64,000 nt of DNA from Nocardioides bizhenqiangii (GCF_034661235.1 NZ_CP141059.1:2727501-2791500), one strand, 5' to 3'; positions 54,441 through 63,456 are shown, numbered from the stretch's first letter. A program made the numbers and translations. The notes: generated by a model from the letters alone, not told the origin.

Positions 54441-54446
54441 TAGGGT
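54441..54446 (+). promoter_or_regulatory. -10 box of leaderless methyltransferase gene
   Basis: TAGGGT, 7 nt, then GTG 54454; it sets the start over an in-frame ATG at 54391. Confidence 0.5.
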
Positions 54447-54453
54447 GCACATC

Positions 54454-55110
54454 GTGACCCCAGGTCGACGCATCCCCGAGCCGCAGGACAGCAGCGACTC
54501 GGCCAACCGCCGCACGGTCGACTCCTACGAGCGGATCGCCCGGGAATACGCCGATGACACCGCCCCTGACTCCTCTGGCGCTGCAGAGTTCAGCGGCGAG
54601 GGCCTGCGTCGCCTGGTCGACGCCGTGCCCGCCTGCGGTACTGCGCTCGAAGTGGGCTCGGGACCCGGTTGGGACGCCGACTTCGTCGAGTCGCAGGGCG
54701 TCGCAGTGCGGCGGACCGAAGTCGCGGCCGCCTTCATCGACTTCCAGGCCGACCGGGGCAAGCACATCGACAAGCTCGACATCACTAGCGACGAGTTGGG
54801 CGGCCCGTACGACGCTGTGATCGCGCTGGCCGTGCTGCAGCACGTCGAGCGGGCCCAGATCCCAGCGTTCCTACGCAGAGTTGCCGCGGCGCTGCGGCCC
54901 GGCGGAGTCTTCCTAGTCGCGATCCGCGAGGGTTTCGGTGAGCGCTGGGAGGTCGGTGACTCGGGCAACTCCTACTTCACCGTGCTCTGGAGCGAGTCCG
55001 CCTTCCGCACCCTGCTGGACGACGCCGGGCTCGGAGTCGAGTGGAGATTCCCCGGCGAAGACTCCAAGGAGGGCCGCTGGCTGATGCTCCTGGCGCGCAA
55101 GGAGTCCTGA
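54454..55110 (+). CDS. Class I SAM-dependent methyltransferase
   Basis: 218 aa from GTG 54454. RRTVDSYERIAREYADDT opens the family. Motif I is ALEVGSGPGWDADFVESQG, then VAAAFIDFQADRG, DAVIALAVLQHV and ALRPGGVFLVAIREG. A C-terminal segment with WSESAFRTLLDDAGL completes the fold. Substrate unknown. Followed by the decayed DUF3054 gene. Confidence 0.86.
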   Translation: MTPGRRIPEPQDSSDSANRRTVDSYERIAREYADDTAPDSSGAAEFSGEGLRRLVDAVPACGTALEVGSGPGWDADFVESQGVAVRRTEVAAAFIDFQADRGKHIDKLDITSDELGGPYDAVIALAVLQHVERAQIPAFLRRVAAALRPGGVFLVAIREGFGERWEVGDSGNSYFTVLWSESAFRTLLDDAGLGVEWRFPGEDSKEGRWLMLLARKES

Positions 55111-55150
55111 CGCCTCCTCGGACACCGACGGAACCGCGGCCGACCAGTCG

Positions 55151-55514
55151 ATGGCTGGGGCCAGGTTGTCGCTGATCTCGTGTGCGTGCTCGCGCTGGCG
55201 GTCGGTGGCAAGATTGCACACGAGGCGAGTGAACCTGCCTGGGTTCTACTGGCCATCGCGGGGCCCTTCGCAGTGTCCGCTGTATTGGCGCACGTAGGGT
55301 GACGTCATTGGGGCGCCGGACTGGCCGGGTCTGGCCGGAGGGTGCTTTTATCCTGGCTGCGACCTACGTGGTCGGCATGTTCCTGCGCGCTCTCGCTGGC
55401 CGCAGCCTTGCTCCCGGCTTCCTCGTGGTGGCTGCAGTGTTCCTGACTCTGACGATGCTGGGCTGGCGTGGAGTGGTGCAGCTCGCAACGCGTCAGCGCG
55501 CCGCGCGGTTGTAG
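55151..55514 (+). pseudogene. DUF3054 membrane protein gene broken by a frameshift
   Basis: Two frames together spell one DUF3054 protein. The first half, up to 55302, gives VADLVCVLALAVGGKIAHEA...FAVSAVLAHVG. The second half (55299-55514) gives RRTGRVWPEGAFILAATYVVGMFLRALAG and FLTLTMLGWRGVVQL. The halves meet at GTGA (55299-55302), where the first stops and the second could restart. The first half also lacks a good in-frame start (only GTG 55180). It is either a pseudogene or, less likely, two coupled half-proteins. Confidence 0.65.
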
Positions 55515-55634
55515 TAGCCGACCGTTGACCGTCACTTGGTCAGATTGCAACCTACGCATCGGTAATACCTACGGTCGCTCTCGAGGGAGCCGTCCCTGTC
55601 TCTCCTCCCAGAATCAGGGACGTTCAACTCAGCA

Positions 55635-55675
55635 GAGGGCGCCCCGCCCTTCCTTCGGGACGGCGGGGCGTCCTC
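55635..55675. terminator. Strong hairpin downstream of the DUF3054 remnant
   Basis: CGCCCCGCC (55640-55648) with GGCGGGGCG (55662-55670), extended outward by GAGGG/TCCTC. The long GC stem is terminator-like for either strand. Confidence 0.6.
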
Positions 55676-55834
55676 TCGCGTCCTGGGATGGATCGCGGCT
55701 GGCGTGGTTCCGTCGGTCTGCGGGTGGCACCCGCATTCTGCTCGGCCGCGCGCGAACTGCGGCTCACGTGGGCTGGGAGCCGAAGGAACCAGGGCCTCGC
55801 AGTCCGCGGGCAGTACAACCAGCGAGCGCCGACT

Positions 55835-55849
55835 GGCGGCGCAAAGACG
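55835..55849 (+). repeat. Island motif copy E (divergent)
   Basis: GGCGGCGCAAAGACG, two changes from copy C. The weakest member of the set. Confidence 0.3.
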
Positions 55850-55921
55850 CTGGGGTGTCAGTGCTCGGACGACGGCTTGGCGTGTCTTCGAGTGATCAGA
55901 GCGGGCCCGGCAGCGCGTCGG

Positions 55922-56374
55922 CTACCGCGATTGAGCGACGAGCTCGCGCAGCTTCTCGAAGCCGTCTGTCCAGCCGTCCCTGTGCAGTTCGAGTCGCCCC
56001 GGGGTCGCAAACTCACCTTGCGACAGAGCCACGTCCGTCGCTTCGCCCGCGGCAGCGAGTGACAACGTGACGACGGTTTCCCGGTCATCGGGGTCAGGCT
56101 CCTCCCAGCGGAAGGTGTAGACGACCCGGCGCGGCGGGGCTATGTCGAGGAACTCGCCCGAAAGGTGAAACAGGTCGCCGTCGGGTGGCTGCATACCAAA
56201 GCGATAGTTCCCTCCGACCCTGAGGTCGAGCTCGATCTCGGGCGTGGTGAAACCATGTGGCCCCCACCATTGAGCCAGGTCCGCTGGCTCGGTCAGGCTC
56301 CTGAAGGTCCGTTCGGGCAGCGCATCCACTCTGCACTTCAGTTCCAGGACCAATCGGTCCGGCTGACCGTCCAT
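55922..56374 (-). CDS. SRPBCC/AHSA1-family protein
   Basis: 150 aa from ATG 56374 (an in-frame start at 56407 has no better signal). The family core reads RTFRSLTEPADLAQWWGPHGFTTPEIELDLRVGGNYRFGMQPPDG, with the WWGP motif, then GEFLDIAPPRRVVYTFRWE and the C-terminal helix GWTDGFEKLRELV. A hydrophobic-ligand-binding fold that may act as a chaperone-like or small-molecule-binding protein; role unknown. Confidence 0.88.
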   Translation of the reverse strand: MDGQPDRLVLELKCRVDALPERTFRSLTEPADLAQWWGPHGFTTPEIELDLRVGGNYRFGMQPPDGDLFHLSGEFLDIAPPRRVVYTFRWEEPDPDDRETVVTLSLAAAGEATDVALSQGEFATPGRLELHRDGWTDGFEKLRELVAQSR

Positions 56375-56432
56375 AGCCAAACTTTCCCAGACGAGCGAGG
56401 GCCGCACTATCGGCCGCTTCGGCGGGCCGAGA

Positions 56433-56447
56433 GGCGGCGCAATGACG
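56433..56447 (+). repeat. Island motif copy C
   Basis: GGCGGCGCAATGACG, one change from copies A and B in the shared 14 nt. It lies between the SRPBCC and CsbD genes. Confidence 0.4.
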
Positions 56448-56527
56448 CGCGCAGAACGACCGGATCGCGGCAGACCCGGATGCGGGGTTCCCGGGGTTCG
56501 CAGTGATCCGAATCGCCCGGCGCGCTG

Positions 56528-56704
56528 CTACTTCTTCTTGACCGAGTCCTTCACGTTCTCGCCAGCCTGCTTCAGTTTCGACTTCGACTGCTGACGCTTC
56601 CCCTTGTTCTTGAGCGGCTTGTCCCCGCGAACCTCGCCGCCGACCTCCTTGGCCTTCCCGCCCACGTTCTCGGCCGCATGCTTGGCCTTGTCTCCGACGC
56701 CCAT
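56528..56704 (-). CDS. CsbD-family small stress-type protein, 58 aa
   Basis: ATG 56704 opens 58 codons ending TAG. The sequence MGVGDKAKHAAENVGGKAKEV, GDKPLKNKGKRQQSKSKLKQAGENVKDSVKKK is Lys-rich and repetitive (KxKxxxENVxxK), as in CsbD-like general stress proteins. GAGAGG precedes the start. Probably a highly charged cytoplasmic protein induced under stress; mechanism unknown. Confidence 0.85.
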   Translation of the reverse strand: MGVGDKAKHAAENVGGKAKEVGGEVRGDKPLKNKGKRQQSKSKLKQAGENVKDSVKKK

Positions 56705-57065
56705 GACCTCTCACCCCTCCCTGAATCTCGACAGAGACCGCGTTTTCGATCTCGCCGGACACCACTCCGGTGCCCAAAGCCGTGCGTCGCATTCGGTCTT
56801 GAGCGGTGAGCCGTCTGCCGATGCCGTGACTCGCGCTGGCCCGCAGCGCCTTGGCATCGGCAGGTCCAAAGGGTCGGACGCCGCCAGGCGGCGGTATGAC
56901 GTGCTAGGTGTTGCGTCGTCGCTATCGGCTGGGTGTCGGCCTTGGTACCGGGCCAGTCAGGGTGGTCACTGGCGGCTCGCTGGCAAGGCAGGGAGTCCTG
57001 CCGTGCTCGACCCGGCAGGGGAGTCGGACCCCTGCGCGGGTCGTGCGTGGCGGGTGGGGCTGCGG
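56705..57065. other. Intergenic stretch, no gene seen
   Basis: 361 nt between the CsbD gene and the secreted-peptide gene. It holds motif copy D at 56888 and the promoter region of the CsbD gene. Long plus-strand open frames here show no family resemblance. Confidence 0.5.
56888..56901 (+). repeat. Island motif copy D
   Basis: GCGGCGGTATGACG, one change from copies A and B, preceded by GGACGCCGCC as in copy B, so the two share a hairpin as well as the core. Confidence 0.45.
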
Positions 57066-57293
57066 TCAGTGCAGGCCATTGGGGCAGGTTGGTTGAGGAC
57101 CGTCCAGGGACTCGTTCCAGTTCGCGCGAACCATAAAGCAGGGACGCTCCTCAGTGGCGGGGACGACCTGGTGGGGGCTGGAGGTCCTGGGGTTGATCGG
57201 GTCGGGCCTGGCGTTCGCGGCGGAGCAACAGAGCGACGCGGCGGCGAGGATCGCGGTGGCGGTGATGGTGATGTGGCGGGTGGTGCGGTTCAT
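57066..57293 (-). CDS. Small secreted peptide, 75 aa
   Basis: ATG 57293 with AAGGAG 7 nt upstream, which selects it over longer frames. Signal peptide MNRTTRHITITATAILAAASLC, cleavage near ANA. The mature peptide of about 50 residues has two cysteines (RPCFM, PTCPN) that could pair. No family recognised. Divergent from the STAND ATPase regulator at 57452, 158 nt away, so the two may be a regulator and its target. Confidence 0.65.
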   Translation of the reverse strand: MNRTTRHITITATAILAAASLCCSAANARPDPINPRTSSPHQVVPATEERPCFMVRANWNESLDGPQPTCPNGLH

Positions 57294-57451
57294 CGTGGTC
57301 TCCTTGGTGAGGGGCCCACGTCTTGCGGGCCGGTATGGATCCACGCTCGGCCCGTCCGCACCCTGGTTGACGGCATGTGACGCAACGTGACAGCTGACCG
57401 GATTCCAGTGGACAGTCGGCTGGGCGGGAGGGACGCTGGGAGCGGGAGGAC

Positions 57452-60370
57452 GTGTTGGGTGGTCTGCCTAGATCCGACATCCCGCCGGGAGGCCAGCGGG
57501 ACCTCAACGCAGCGCTCCACGACCTCCACCACCGTGCGGGGTGGCCCAGCCTGCGTGTCCTGGCCCGCGAGGCCGGGTGCAGCCACACCACCGTCTCCCG
57601 GGTGTTCTCAGCCCGCCAGCTACCGGCATGGGGGGTGTTGGAACTCGTCGTCGAAGCCCTCGGCGGAGACGTCGGGGCGTTCCACCGACTCTGGCTTGCC
57701 GCCAGCAGCCCCGAGCAGACGCCGGCGCCGGGCCACGGCATCGCCGGGCGACGCGAAGAGCTCGCCAAAGTGCGCCGCCACCTGGCGACCGGTACTGGTC
57801 TCCTGCTGATTACGGGGGAGGCCGGCATCGGCAAGACCAACCTGTTCCAAGCCGCCCGCACCGGCAGCGACGCCTTCCTCGCCCCCGGCAGCGGCCTGCC
57901 TCTGTCTAACGCGGTCCCGCTGCTGCCGGTCGCCTCGGCGTTGCGTGAGATCTTCGACCACGACGACGGCCGGTGGCTCGGGCAGGCGCTCCGGGTGGCG
58001 CCGTCCTACGTCCGCGACACGTTGGTCGGCTTGTTGCCCGAGCTGAGCGAGGGCGGCCCGCCTCTGGTCGGCGAGGCCGAGTGGGCCAGGCACCGTCTGT
58101 TCACGGCGATTGAGATCACGCTCGCCAAGCTGGCCGGCGTCCGTCGGCTGGCGTTGTGCCTGGAGGACCTGCACTGGGCCGATCTCGGCACTTTGGAGCT
58201 GCTTGAGCACCTGCTTGCCCGCGGGCTGGGACTCCCGGTCGTGGGCACCTACCGGTGCGACGATCCTGCTGTCCCGGAGCCCGTCGGCGAGTGGTTCAAC
58301 CGCATCCAACGCCTCCCCGACGTCGCGGTCATCGAGTTGGCGCCGCTGTCCCGGGAGGAGACCTCAGAGCAGTTGGCGCTGCTGCACGGCAGCACGACAG
58401 CTGCCGGGGTCGTGGACCCCATCTACTCCCGCACGTTGGGCCACCCCCTGTTCACCGAGCAGTTGGCCGCGCAAGCTGAGGAGGGTCAGCCGCTGCCCCG
58501 GCTGCTCGTCGACCTCCTCGACCGGCGCCTCGCCGATCTGGACGACCACAGCCGGACCCTCGCCCGTGCCCTCGGTGTGGCCGACAAGCCCTTGGACGAC
58601 CCGGTGCTGCGGCAGGTCACCGAACTCGACGCGACTGATTTGTCCGCGGCGTTGCATGACCTGGACCGGCGCCGGCTGCTGGCCGCCTCCGACGGCGGAG
58701 GAGAGGTCCAGCTGCGGCACCCTCTCCTCGCTGAGGCGGTACGCCGCGACCTGCTCGCCGGCGAGGCTCCCCAGATGCACCGGCGCCTGGCGATCGCCAT
58801 AGGCGGTTCGCCCGGTGCGTCTGCCGCGGAGGTCGCGGCCCACTGGCAGGGTGCGGACGACCCGCGGCAGGAGCTGACCTGGCGGATCCGGGCCGCGGAG
58901 GAAGCCGCGTTGCGCTTCGACGCCGGGCAGGAGGCCGAGCAGTGGCTCAAGGTCTTGGCGCTCTGCCGCCGGGGCTGGGGTGCCAGCAGGACGCTGGAGG
59001 TCCGGGCTCGATTGGCCGCGACGGACGCCTTCAAGTCATCGCTCCAGTTCGATCGCGCAGCGGCGCTGATCGAGGACAGCATGGCTCGGTTGGAGGAGTT
59101 CGAGCCTGCGGAGCAGGCGGAGATCCTCCGGCGCGCTGCCGGATTCCGGGCCAACACCGCCGGGGACGCGACGGTGGGCCTAGAGCTGATCGAGAGGGCG
59201 CTCGCGATCTACGTCGAGCTGCCCCCATCCGACGGCTATGCGGAGGCGTTGGATCGCCAGGCAGGCCTCCTCGAGGCAGCCGGGCGGCTCACCGCGGCCT
59301 CCCATGTGGTCCGGCGCGCAGCAGAGGTCGCAGCACCATCCTTGGACCTATCCACCCGCCGGCGTCTCCTCGGCAGTCGGGCATGGGCCGAGGCACTCGG
59401 CGGTTCCGTGCCGACGGCCCTGGCCACGATCTCGGACGCGACCCGGCTGGCGCCGCCGCACACGGACCCCCTCGGCGACATCTGGGTGGCCGACATCCAC
59501 ACCGGCATCTTGCTGAGAGCGGACGCATCCGCCGGGGAGGTCGTAGCGGCTGGCCGCCGCGGCCTCGAGGCGGCGGCCGCGACCGGCATCGAGAACTACT
59601 CCTCCCTGATGGTGCGATGGCACACCGCCGAGGCGCTTCTCCGCGAGGGACTCATTGAAAGAGCGGCAGATCTCATCGACGCATTGACAGAGGGTCCCTT
59701 CGACCTCGATCGATGGCCTGTCCATCTCGCCCGCGCCCGCCTCGACATCATGCGCGGCGACCTCGTCAGCGCGGCCGCGCACATCGAGTCTCCCGAACCG
59801 GTGTACGTCGTCGAGATGCTGGCGGTCAACGCGAGCCGGTACGCGGAGGTCGAAATCTGGGCCGGCCGGCCCGAGCCCGCGCTTCACCGGCTGCTCCCAG
59901 CGTTGGAGGCCGCCGCACCGACCGAGGCTGTTTCGCTCCTCGCCGACACCTTCGTCCTCGCGGCCCGCGCAGCCGGGGATGCCGGCGGAGCCGAACCGCG
60001 GCGTCGCCGGCGCGCCGAAGCCCTCACCAACCTCCGCAACGCCGCTCCTGTCGATCCTTTCGACCCGCGTCGGTGGCCCGCCAACGTCGCCGACCGGGCC
60101 ACGTGGGAAGCCGAGCTGGCACGGCTCGTCGGGTCCTTGACGGTGGAACCGTGGGTCGCGGCCGCGACCGAGTGGAACAAGCTGAACCGCCCGTTCGAAA
60201 CCGCCTACTGCCGCTGGCGAGGCGCCCAGGCTGCCATGGCATCCGGCCACGGCACCCTCTCGAAGCAACTCCTCCAGCGAGCCGCCCACGGCGCCCGGGG
60301 TCACGTGCCGCTGAGCGCCGCCATCCGTGACACCGCGACCACCCTGGCGCCATCAGTCGGCCCTGCCTAG
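57452..60370 (+). CDS. HTH-STAND ATPase-TPR regulator, 972 aa
   Basis: An N-terminal XRE-like helix-turn-helix (about 30-72: SLRVLAREAGCSHTTVSRVFSARQLPAWGVLELVVEALGG) is joined to an AAA/STAND ATPase. Walker A is TGEAGIGKTN (121-130) and Walker B is LALCLEDLHWAD (about 231-242). About 450 residues of helical TPR-like repeats follow to the end. Ligand or partner sensing by the TPR part would switch the ATPase and DNA binding. No C-terminal LuxR HTH is present, unlike MalT-type STAND proteins. The start is GTG 57452 or TTG 57455; GGGAGG lies 2 and 5 nt upstream respectively, favouring TTG. Possible target: the divergent secreted peptide. Confidence 0.88.
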   Translation: MLGGLPRSDIPPGGQRDLNAALHDLHHRAGWPSLRVLAREAGCSHTTVSRVFSARQLPAWGVLELVVEALGGDVGAFHRLWLAASSPEQTPAPGHGIAGRREELAKVRRHLATGTGLLLITGEAGIGKTNLFQAARTGSDAFLAPGSGLPLSNAVPLLPVASALREIFDHDDGRWLGQALRVAPSYVRDTLVGLLPELSEGGPPLVGEAEWARHRLFTAIEITLAKLAGVRRLALCLEDLHWADLGTLELLEHLLARGLGLPVVGTYRCDDPAVPEPVGEWFNRIQRLPDVAVIELAPLSREETSEQLALLHGSTTAAGVVDPIYSRTLGHPLFTEQLAAQAEEGQPLPRLLVDLLDRRLADLDDHSRTLARALGVADKPLDDPVLRQVTELDATDLSAALHDLDRRRLLAASDGGGEVQLRHPLLAEAVRRDLLAGEAPQMHRRLAIAIGGSPGASAAEVAAHWQGADDPRQELTWRIRAAEEAALRFDAGQEAEQWLKVLALCRRGWGASRTLEVRARLAATDAFKSSLQFDRAAALIEDSMARLEEFEPAEQAEILRRAAGFRANTAGDATVGLELIERALAIYVELPPSDGYAEALDRQAGLLEAAGRLTAASHVVRRAAEVAAPSLDLSTRRRLLGSRAWAEALGGSVPTALATISDATRLAPPHTDPLGDIWVADIHTGILLRADASAGEVVAAGRRGLEAAAATGIENYSSLMVRWHTAEALLREGLIERAADLIDALTEGPFDLDRWPVHLARARLDIMRGDLVSAAAHIESPEPVYVVEMLAVNASRYAEVEIWAGRPEPALHRLLPALEAAAPTEAVSLLADTFVLAARAAGDAGGAEPRRRRRAEALTNLRNAAPVDPFDPRRWPANVADRATWEAELARLVGSLTVEPWVAAATEWNKLNRPFETAYCRWRGAQAAMASGHGTLSKQLLQRAAHGARGHVPLSAAIRDTATTLAPSVGPA

Positions 60371-60632
60371 GGAGGGGGTCATCGCGTCAACCCGCTCACC
60401 ACAGCAAGACGAGACCAGCCTCCCGCGGCCCGAAATTTCCCGGAAGAGTGGCGGCGGTCAGCAACGCATCCGGGCTCCCGCGCGGGCAGGTGACCGCGCG
60501 GCCATCCGCTGAGTAGTCGGACCGACCTTCATCCTCGGCGCATAGATGCGGCGGTATGGGTCGGGTGGATCGCCCGCCGCCGAACCGGCAGCGGCGACTC
60601 CCTCGACCAGCGCGAACCGGCGGCGGTGGGGT
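60371..60632. other. Gap between the STAND gene and hisF
   Basis: 262 nt where the accessory block meets the his genes. No gene, tRNA or integrase site seen. Confidence 0.5.
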
Positions 60633-61394
60633 CTAACGCACCGGATAGCCCGCGTCGCCGAGCGTCTGCTTGACGTCGGCGATCCGCAGGGTGCCGAAGT
60701 GGAAGACGGTGGCGGCGAGCACGGCGTCCGCACCTGCGTCGACCGCGGGCGGGAAGTGCTCGACCGCGCCGGCGCCGCCGGACGCGATGACCGGGATCGA
60801 GACCTCGCGCCGCACTGCCCGGATCAGCTCGAGGTCGAATCCGGCCGTCGTGCCGTCGGCGTCCATCGCGTTCAGCAGGATCTCCCCCGCACCGAGCTCC
60901 GCGCCCCGGATCGCCCACGCGATCGCGTCGAGTCCGGCGGCCTTGCGTCCGCCGTGGGTGGTGACCTCGAAGCCCGAGTCCGTGCCCGCGGCCCGGCGGG
61001 CGTCGACCGAGAGGACCAGCACCTGGTTGCCGAACCGGTCGGCGATCTCGGCGACCAGCTCGGGCCGGTGGATCGCCGCGGTGTTGACCGCGATCTTGTC
61101 GGCTCCGGCGCGGAGCATGATGTCGACATCGTCGACGCTGCGGATGCCGCCACCGACGGTGAGTGGGATGAAGACCTGCTCGGCGGTGGCGGACACCATC
61201 TCGAGCGTCGTCGCCCGACCCTCGTGCGAGGCGGAGATGTCGAGGAAGGTCAGCTCGTCGGCGCCCTCCGCGTCATAGGTCCGGGCCAGCTCGACCGGGT
61301 CGCCGGCGTCGCGCAGCTCCTTGAAGTTGATGCCCTTGACGACGCGTCCGGCGTCGACGTCGAGGCAGGGGATCACCCGGACGGCGAGGCTCAT
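60633..61394 (-). CDS. hisF: Imidazole glycerol phosphate synthase, cyclase subunit
   Basis: 253 aa. TIM barrel with catalytic Asp in [15 protein letters not shown] (about residue 11) and in VLSVDARR (about 130), phosphate sites GGGIRSVDD and [11 protein letters not shown]. Uses ammonia from HisH to close the imidazole ring and release AICAR. 4-nt overlap with priA. Normally followed by hisI, but here the accessory block intervenes. Confidence 0.97.
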   Translation of the reverse strand: MSLAVRVIPCLDVDAGRVVKGINFKELRDAGDPVELARTYDAEGADELTFLDISASHEGRATTLEMVSATAEQVFIPLTVGGGIRSVDDVDIMLRAGADKIAVNTAAIHRPELVAEIADRFGNQVLVLSVDARRAAGTDSGFEVTTHGGRKAAGLDAIAWAIRGAELGAGEILLNAMDADGTTAGFDLELIRAVRREVSIPVIASGGAGAVEHFPPAVDAGADAVLAATVFHFGTLRIADVKQTLGDAGYPVR

Positions 61395-62131
61395 CGGCGG
61401 CCGGCCGGCAAGGTGAGCGCGAGGGCGTCCTCGAGCGTGAACTGGCCGGTGTAGAGGGCGGTGCCGGCGATCGCGCCCTCGACGCCGATCGGCACCAGCT
61501 CCATCAGCGCCCGGATGTCGTCGAGGGTCGTCACCCCGCCCGAGGCGACGACCGGGCGATCGGTGGCCTCGCAGACGTCGCGCAGCAGCTGGAGGTTGGG
61601 GCCCTGCAGCATGCCGTCCTTGTTGACGTCGGTGACGACGTACCGAGCGCAGCCCTCGGCGTCGAGCCGCGCCAGCGTCTCGTAGAGGTCACCGCCGTCC
61701 TTGGTCCACCCGCGCGCGGCCAGGGTCCGGCCACGCACGTCGAGGCCGACCGCGACCCGGTCGCCGTACGTCGCGATCGCCCGGGCACACCAATCCGGCT
61801 GCTCGAGTGCGGCGGTGCCGATGTTGACCCGCCGGCAGCCGGTCGCCATCGCGGTCTCCAGCGACTCGTCGTCGCGGATGCCGCCGCTCATCTCGACCTG
61901 GATGTCGAGCCTGCCCACGATCTCCGCCTGCAGCGCGCGGTTGTTGCCGTGCCCGAACGCCGCGTCGAGGTCGACCAGGTGGATCCACTCGGCGCCGGCC
62001 TCCTGCCAGCGCAGCGCAGCCTCGACGGGGTCACCGAAACGCTGCTCGGACCCGTCGACACCCTGGACCAGCTGCACCGCCTGGCCGCCCTTGACGTCGA
62101 CGGCGGGGAGGAGTTCGAGGTAGTCGCTCAC
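61391..62131 (-). CDS. priA: Bifunctional HisA/TrpF isomerase (PriA)
   Basis: 246 aa from GTG 62131, set by the -10 box 62138-62143; a longer frame to 62287 runs into the hemerythrin gene. [20 protein letters not shown] with Asp 11-type catalytic base, [27 protein letters not shown] with the second catalytic Asp, and [11 protein letters not shown]. In actinobacteria this enzyme isomerises both ProFAR (histidine) and PRA (tryptophan), which explains the lack of trpF in the trp genes. Confidence 0.95.
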   Translation of the reverse strand: MSDYLELLPAVDVKGGQAVQLVQGVDGSEQRFGDPVEAALRWQEAGAEWIHLVDLDAAFGHGNNRALQAEIVGRLDIQVEMSGGIRDDESLETAMATGCRRVNIGTAALEQPDWCARAIATYGDRVAVGLDVRGRTLAARGWTKDGGDLYETLARLDAEGCARYVVTDVNKDGMLQGPNLQLLRDVCEATDRPVVASGGVTTLDDIRALMELVPIGVEGAIAGTALYTGQFTLEDALALTLPAGRR

Positions 62132-62137
62132 CCCGGA

Positions 62138-62143
62138 ATCGTA
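62138..62143 (-). promoter_or_regulatory. -10 box of leaderless priA
   Basis: TACGAT on the minus strand, 6 nt before GTG 62131, in the 23-nt gap after the hemerythrin gene, giving priA-hisF a promoter of their own. Confidence 0.55.
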
Positions 62144-62154
62144 GAGAAGATCCG

Positions 62155-62787
62155 TCACCGCCAGACCGGAGCGACCCTGCGGTGATACGAGAAGCCGAAC
62201 ACCCGGCTCATGATCGTCACGACCGGAGCGGGCACGGTCGACCGGAGCGCAGCGACCACCTCGGGGTCGGCGCCGTCCTGCAACCACGCGAACAGCTCAC
62301 CGGCCTCGAACGGACTGCCCTTCCGCAGCTCGGCCTCGACGGTCTTCCACTCCGGGGTGTCGACACGCTCCTGGATCACCGGCGTGATCGCGCGTTCCTC
62401 GTGCTCGAGGTGGGAGTCGGTGACCCGGGCGGCCTCCGCGACAGCGTCCGCTGCCGCGGTCGCGCGAGCCGCGGTCGGATCGGCCACGACCGCCTCGATG
62501 GCCGCCGTCGCGGCATCGCACGCGGCGGCCATCGCCTGGTGCTCCGACTCCATGGCGTCGACGACCGCCGGCTCCACCACCGCGAGCCCACGGACGTAGG
62601 GCCACACCAGCGTGTCCTCACTCTCGTGATGGCGGTGCAGCTGGCGCCACAAGACGTCCCACGCCCGCTTCAGGCCCGCGGCCCGGTCGGCGTCGGCCTC
62701 GGCGAGCCCTCGCAACGCGGTCTCCATCCGCGCCAGGTCCCGTCGTACGGCGGCGTGGATGATCTGGTTCATGTCGAGGTCGACCAC
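62155..62787 (-). CDS. Hemerythrin HHE-domain protein
   Basis: 210 aa. Helical bundle with iron ligands spread as [13 protein letters not shown] (His 11), [16 protein letters not shown] (His and Glu, about 52-58), MESEHQAM, and [15 protein letters not shown] (about 122-136), a complete HHE set. Likely binds a di-iron centre for oxygen, NO or redox sensing. GTG 62787 is the longest start; ATG at residue 6 is an alternative. Sits between hisH and priA, 9 and 23 nt from them. Confidence 0.9.
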   Translation of the reverse strand: MVDLDMNQIIHAAVRRDLARMETALRGLAEADADRAAGLKRAWDVLWRQLHRHHESEDTLVWPYVRGLAVVEPAVVDAMESEHQAMAAACDAATAAIEAVVADPTAARATAAADAVAEAARVTDSHLEHEERAITPVIQERVDTPEWKTVEAELRKGSPFEAGELFAWLQDGADPEVVAALRSTVPAPVVTIMSRVFGFSYHRRVAPVWR

Positions 62788-62796
62788 GGCGCCAAC

Positions 62797-63456
62797 TTAG
62801 AGACTCGTCACCCAGTTCCGCAGCAGTTCGGCACCAGCGTCCCCGGACTTCTCCGGGTGGAACTGGGTGGCGCACAACGGCCCGTTCTCGACGGCAGCGA
62901 CGAACCGGTCGCCCTCCCCCGGCGCGGCTCCGGTCTCGGCCCAGGTCACCCGCGGCTGGTGCGAGTCGGGGGTGCGGTCGTTGGTGACGAGAGTCCAGTC
63001 GCGCACGCCGTAGGAGTGCACGAAGTAGAACCGCTCGTCCTCGATGCCGGCGAAGAGACGCGAGCCGTCCGGTACCTCGACCGTGTTCCAGCCCATGTGC
63101 GGGACGATCGGCGCCTGCAGCCGCTCGACGACGCCGGGCCACTCGCCGCAGCCCTCCGTCTCGACGCCGTGCTCGATCCCGCGCTCGAACAGGATCTGCA
63201 TGCCGACGCAGATGCCCAGGACCGGTCTGCCGCCCGCGAGCCGGCGTCCGATCGCCCGCTCACCGCGGACCGACCGCAGCCCCGCCATGCACGCTGCGAA
63301 GGCGCCCACCCCGGGGACCACCAGCCCGTCGGCGTCCATCGCGAGGTCGAGGTCGGAGGTCAGGGTGACCGCCGCACCGGCGCGCTCGACCGCGCGCTCG
63401 GCGGAACGCAGGTTGCCGGAGCCGTAGTCCAGGACAACCACCGACGGCGACGCCAC
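62797..63456 (-). CDS. hisH: Imidazole glycerol phosphate synthase, glutamine amidotransferase subunit
   Basis: 219 aa from GTG 63456, no gap to hisB. Class I amidotransferase triad: Cys in [14 protein letters not shown], His and Glu in [26 protein letters not shown] opens the fold. Supplies ammonia to HisF. Confidence 0.97.
   Translation of the reverse strand: MASPSVVVLDYGSGNLRSAERAVERAGAAVTLTSDLDLAMDADGLVVPGVGAFAACMAGLRSVRGERAIGRRLAGGRPVLGICVGMQILFERGIEHGVETEGCGEWPGVVERLQAPIVPHMGWNTVEVPDGSRLFAGIEDERFYFVHSYGVRDWTLVTNDRTPDSHQPRVTWAETGAAPGEGDRFVAAVENGPLCATQFHPEKSGDAGAELLRNWVTSL

Larger units (their letters stand above)
55515..55921. other. Intergenic stretch with one hairpin, no gene seen
   Basis: 407 nt. 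Apart from the hairpin at 55635-55675 and motif copy E, I see no reading frame with family resemblance; open frames on the plus strand are composition artefacts. Confidence 0.5.

Noticed and set aside
52373..56901. Recurring motif as integron attC sites
   Set aside because: No integrase in the window, no paired R and L boxes of attC type, and genes lie on both strands; kept only as an unexplained repeat.
56604..57380. 258-codon plus-strand frame over the CsbD and peptide genes
   Set aside because: Overlaps two better-supported minus-strand genes with ribosome-binding sites and shows no domain.
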